DNA from: an uncultured Ruminococcus sp.
GTDB taxonomy: Bacteria; Bacillota; Clostridia; Oscillospirales; Ruminococcaceae
DNA: 6,226 bases
Direction: 5' to 3'
Assembly (NCBI GenBank): GCA_947589205.1
Contig: CANQCJ010000128.1
Span: forward strand, 1 to 6,226
Shown here: positions 5,227 through 6,226 of the stretch, in pieces
Layout: every line of letters begins with the position of its first letter
Numbering within the stretch: position 1 is the first letter of the stretch
The notes under the pieces: model-generated
Told to the model about the DNA's origin: nothing
Database searches by the model: none
The model's input: only the letters and a program-made list of their open reading frames with translations
Program-made: the position numbers and the translations under genes

Positions 5227-6226
5227 TTAAAGACTTACCGCTTCCTTCACCTTTTCCGCCATAAAATCTATCATCTCATCGGTCATTCCCGGATACACAC
5301 CCACCCAGAAAGTGTTGTTCAAAATGAATTCCGTATTTTCAAGATCTCCCACAACTCGGTAAGCATCGGTGCCTCTGATTTGGTCGAAACACGGGTGTTT
5401 AATGAGATTGCCGCTGAACAGAAGGCGGGTCTGAACATTGTGATCCTCTATGTATTTTGTGACCTTGTTTCTGTTAAGTCCGCTTTCGGGTCTGACCGAT
5501 ATCAGAAAACCGAACCAAGACGGGCGGCTGTTTTCGGCAGCTTCTGGTAGGATAAGCTTATCACTCACTACTTCAAGAGCCTTTCTTAATCTGTCCCAGT
5601 TGTGACGGCGGCGTTCGATAAAATACGGGAATTTTTTGAGCTGCTCAACACCTATCGCCGCCTGCATATCCGTGACTTTAAGGTTGTAGCCGAAGTGACT
5701 GTAAACGTATTTGTGGTCGTAGCCCTTCGGCAGCTCGCCGAACTGTCCGTCAAAACGGTGTCCGCAGAAGTTATCGCGTCCCGACGGACAGATACAGTCA
5801 CGTCCCCAATCACGGTATGATAAAATAAGTCTGTGAAGCAGCGGATCGTTCGTATAAACGCAACCGCCTTCGCCCATTGTCATATGGTGCGGCGGATAGA
5901 AACTGCTCGTGCCGATGTCACCCCAAGTACCGGTAAATTTCGTCACGCCGTCAATTGTATACTGAGAACCGAGCGCATCACAGTTGTCTTCGACAAGCCA
6001 AAGACCATGCTTGTCACAAAATGCTTTGACCGCTTTTATATCAAACGGATTGCCTAATGTGTGGGCTATCATAACGGCTTTTGTTTTCGGGGATAATGCT
6101 TCTTCAAGCTTTGTCACGTCAATGTTGTACTGCGGAACTGTAACATCTACAAAAACCGGCACTGCGCCGTATTGAATGATCGGTGTGACCGTTGTCGGGA
6201 ATCCGCAGGCAACGGTTATTACCTCA
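5227..6226 (-). CDS. rfbH: RfbH-type CDP-4-keto-6-deoxy-D-glucose 3-dehydrase (E1), N-terminus beyond window edge
   Basis: The frame stays open to the right edge; 332 residues are visible of the usual 435-450, so about the first quarter is missing. GTG at 6160-6162 is an internal valine, not the start. The protein is a PLP enzyme of the DegT/DnrJ/EryC1 aspartate-aminotransferase fold. VEDNCDALGS (visible residues 78-87) holds the Asp (D80) that pairs with the PLP ring. YPPHHMTMGEGG (110-121) has His (H113) where aminotransferases have the Schiff-base Lys, the hallmark of the 3-dehydrase group. Four cysteines, C82, C144, C146 and C154, match the E1 [2Fe-2S] pattern (C-x57-C-x-C-x7-C, here x61). 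GYDHKYVYSHFGYNLKVTDM (168-187) is a strong family signature. With an E3-type reductase the enzyme removes the C3 hydroxyl, giving CDP-3,6-dideoxy-4-ketohexose. It is the first visible gene of the run, and its TAA is 15 bases from the next ATG. No E3 gene is in the window. Confidence 0.95.
   Translation of the reverse strand, partial: EVITVACGFPTTVTPIIQYGAVPVFVDVTVPQYNIDVTKLEEALSPKTKAVMIAHTLGNPFDIKAVKAFCDKHGLWLVEDNCDALGSQYTIDGVTKFTGTWGDIGTSSFYPPHHMTMGEGGCVYTNDPLLHRLILSYRDWGRDCICPSGRDNFCGHRFDGQFGELPKGYDHKYVYSHFGYNLKVTDMQAAIGVEQLKKFPYFIERRRHNWDRLRKALEVVSDKLILPEAAENSRPSWFGFLISVRPESGLNRNKVTKYIEDHNVQTRLLFSGNLIKHPCFDQIRGTDAYRVVGDLENTEFILNNTFWVGVYPGMTDEMIDFMAEKVKEAVSL

Noticed and set aside
5227..6162. 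Treating the GTG at 6160-6162 as the start of rfbH
   Set aside because: The frame continues upstream to the window edge with conserved family sequence (EVITVACGFPTT), so the GTG is an internal valine and the gene is cut by the edge.
4487..6175. Plus-strand open frames opposite the ThDP gene and rfbH
   Set aside because: Antisense shadows of strongly conserved coding sequence.
1..6226. CRISPR arrays, tRNA or rRNA genes, insertion sequences with terminal repeats
   Set aside because: No regularly spaced direct repeats, no cloverleaf-like or conserved rRNA segments, and no transposase frame were found by reading both strands.

Overview
The window suggests a member of the Clostridia (Firmicutes), probably a gut-type Ruminococcus or Lachnospiraceae-like organism. 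This is inferred from strong GAGGAG/GAGGTG ribosome binding sites lying 5-6 bases before starts, moderate-to-low GC, and a Firmicutes-style flippase. It also rests on debris of the kind of integrative conjugative element common in these bacteria. No species can be named from the sequence alone.

Right and central part (888-6226, all minus strand, read from right to left): an operon-like run of four genes for a nucleotide-activated deoxysugar and its export. First is rfbH, cut by the right edge, encoding a PLP- and [2Fe-2S]-dependent CDP-4-keto-6-deoxyglucose 3-dehydrase. Then come a ThDP enzyme of the acetolactate-synthase fold, an extended-SDR nucleotide-sugar reductase/epimerase, and a Wzx-type polysaccharide flippase. 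RfbH followed by an acetolactate-synthase-like enzyme and an SDR is the gene logic of the Yersinia yersiniose pathway (E1, YerE, YerF). There a two-carbon unit from pyruvate is added to CDP-3,6-dideoxy-4-ketohexose and the product is then reduced. The best hypothesis is therefore that this locus makes a branched-chain 3,6-dideoxysugar for a surface glycan. The cytidylyltransferase (rfbF), the 4,6-dehydratase (rfbG) and the E3 reductase would be expected outside the window, most likely beyond the right edge.

Left part (1-about 850, plus strand): a string of broken fragments that look like mobile-element remains. They are the tail of an unidentified CDS, a small ORF without a start codon, the N-terminus of a ParB-like protein interrupted by TAG, a frameshifted C-terminal membrane anchor, and a TnpV-like small protein whose C-terminus appears replaced. 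A perfect 10-bp GC-rich hairpin (853-879) lies between this debris and the end of the sugar operon. The two blocks converge here, so the junction probably records insertion and decay of a conjugative element next to the surface-glycan locus.
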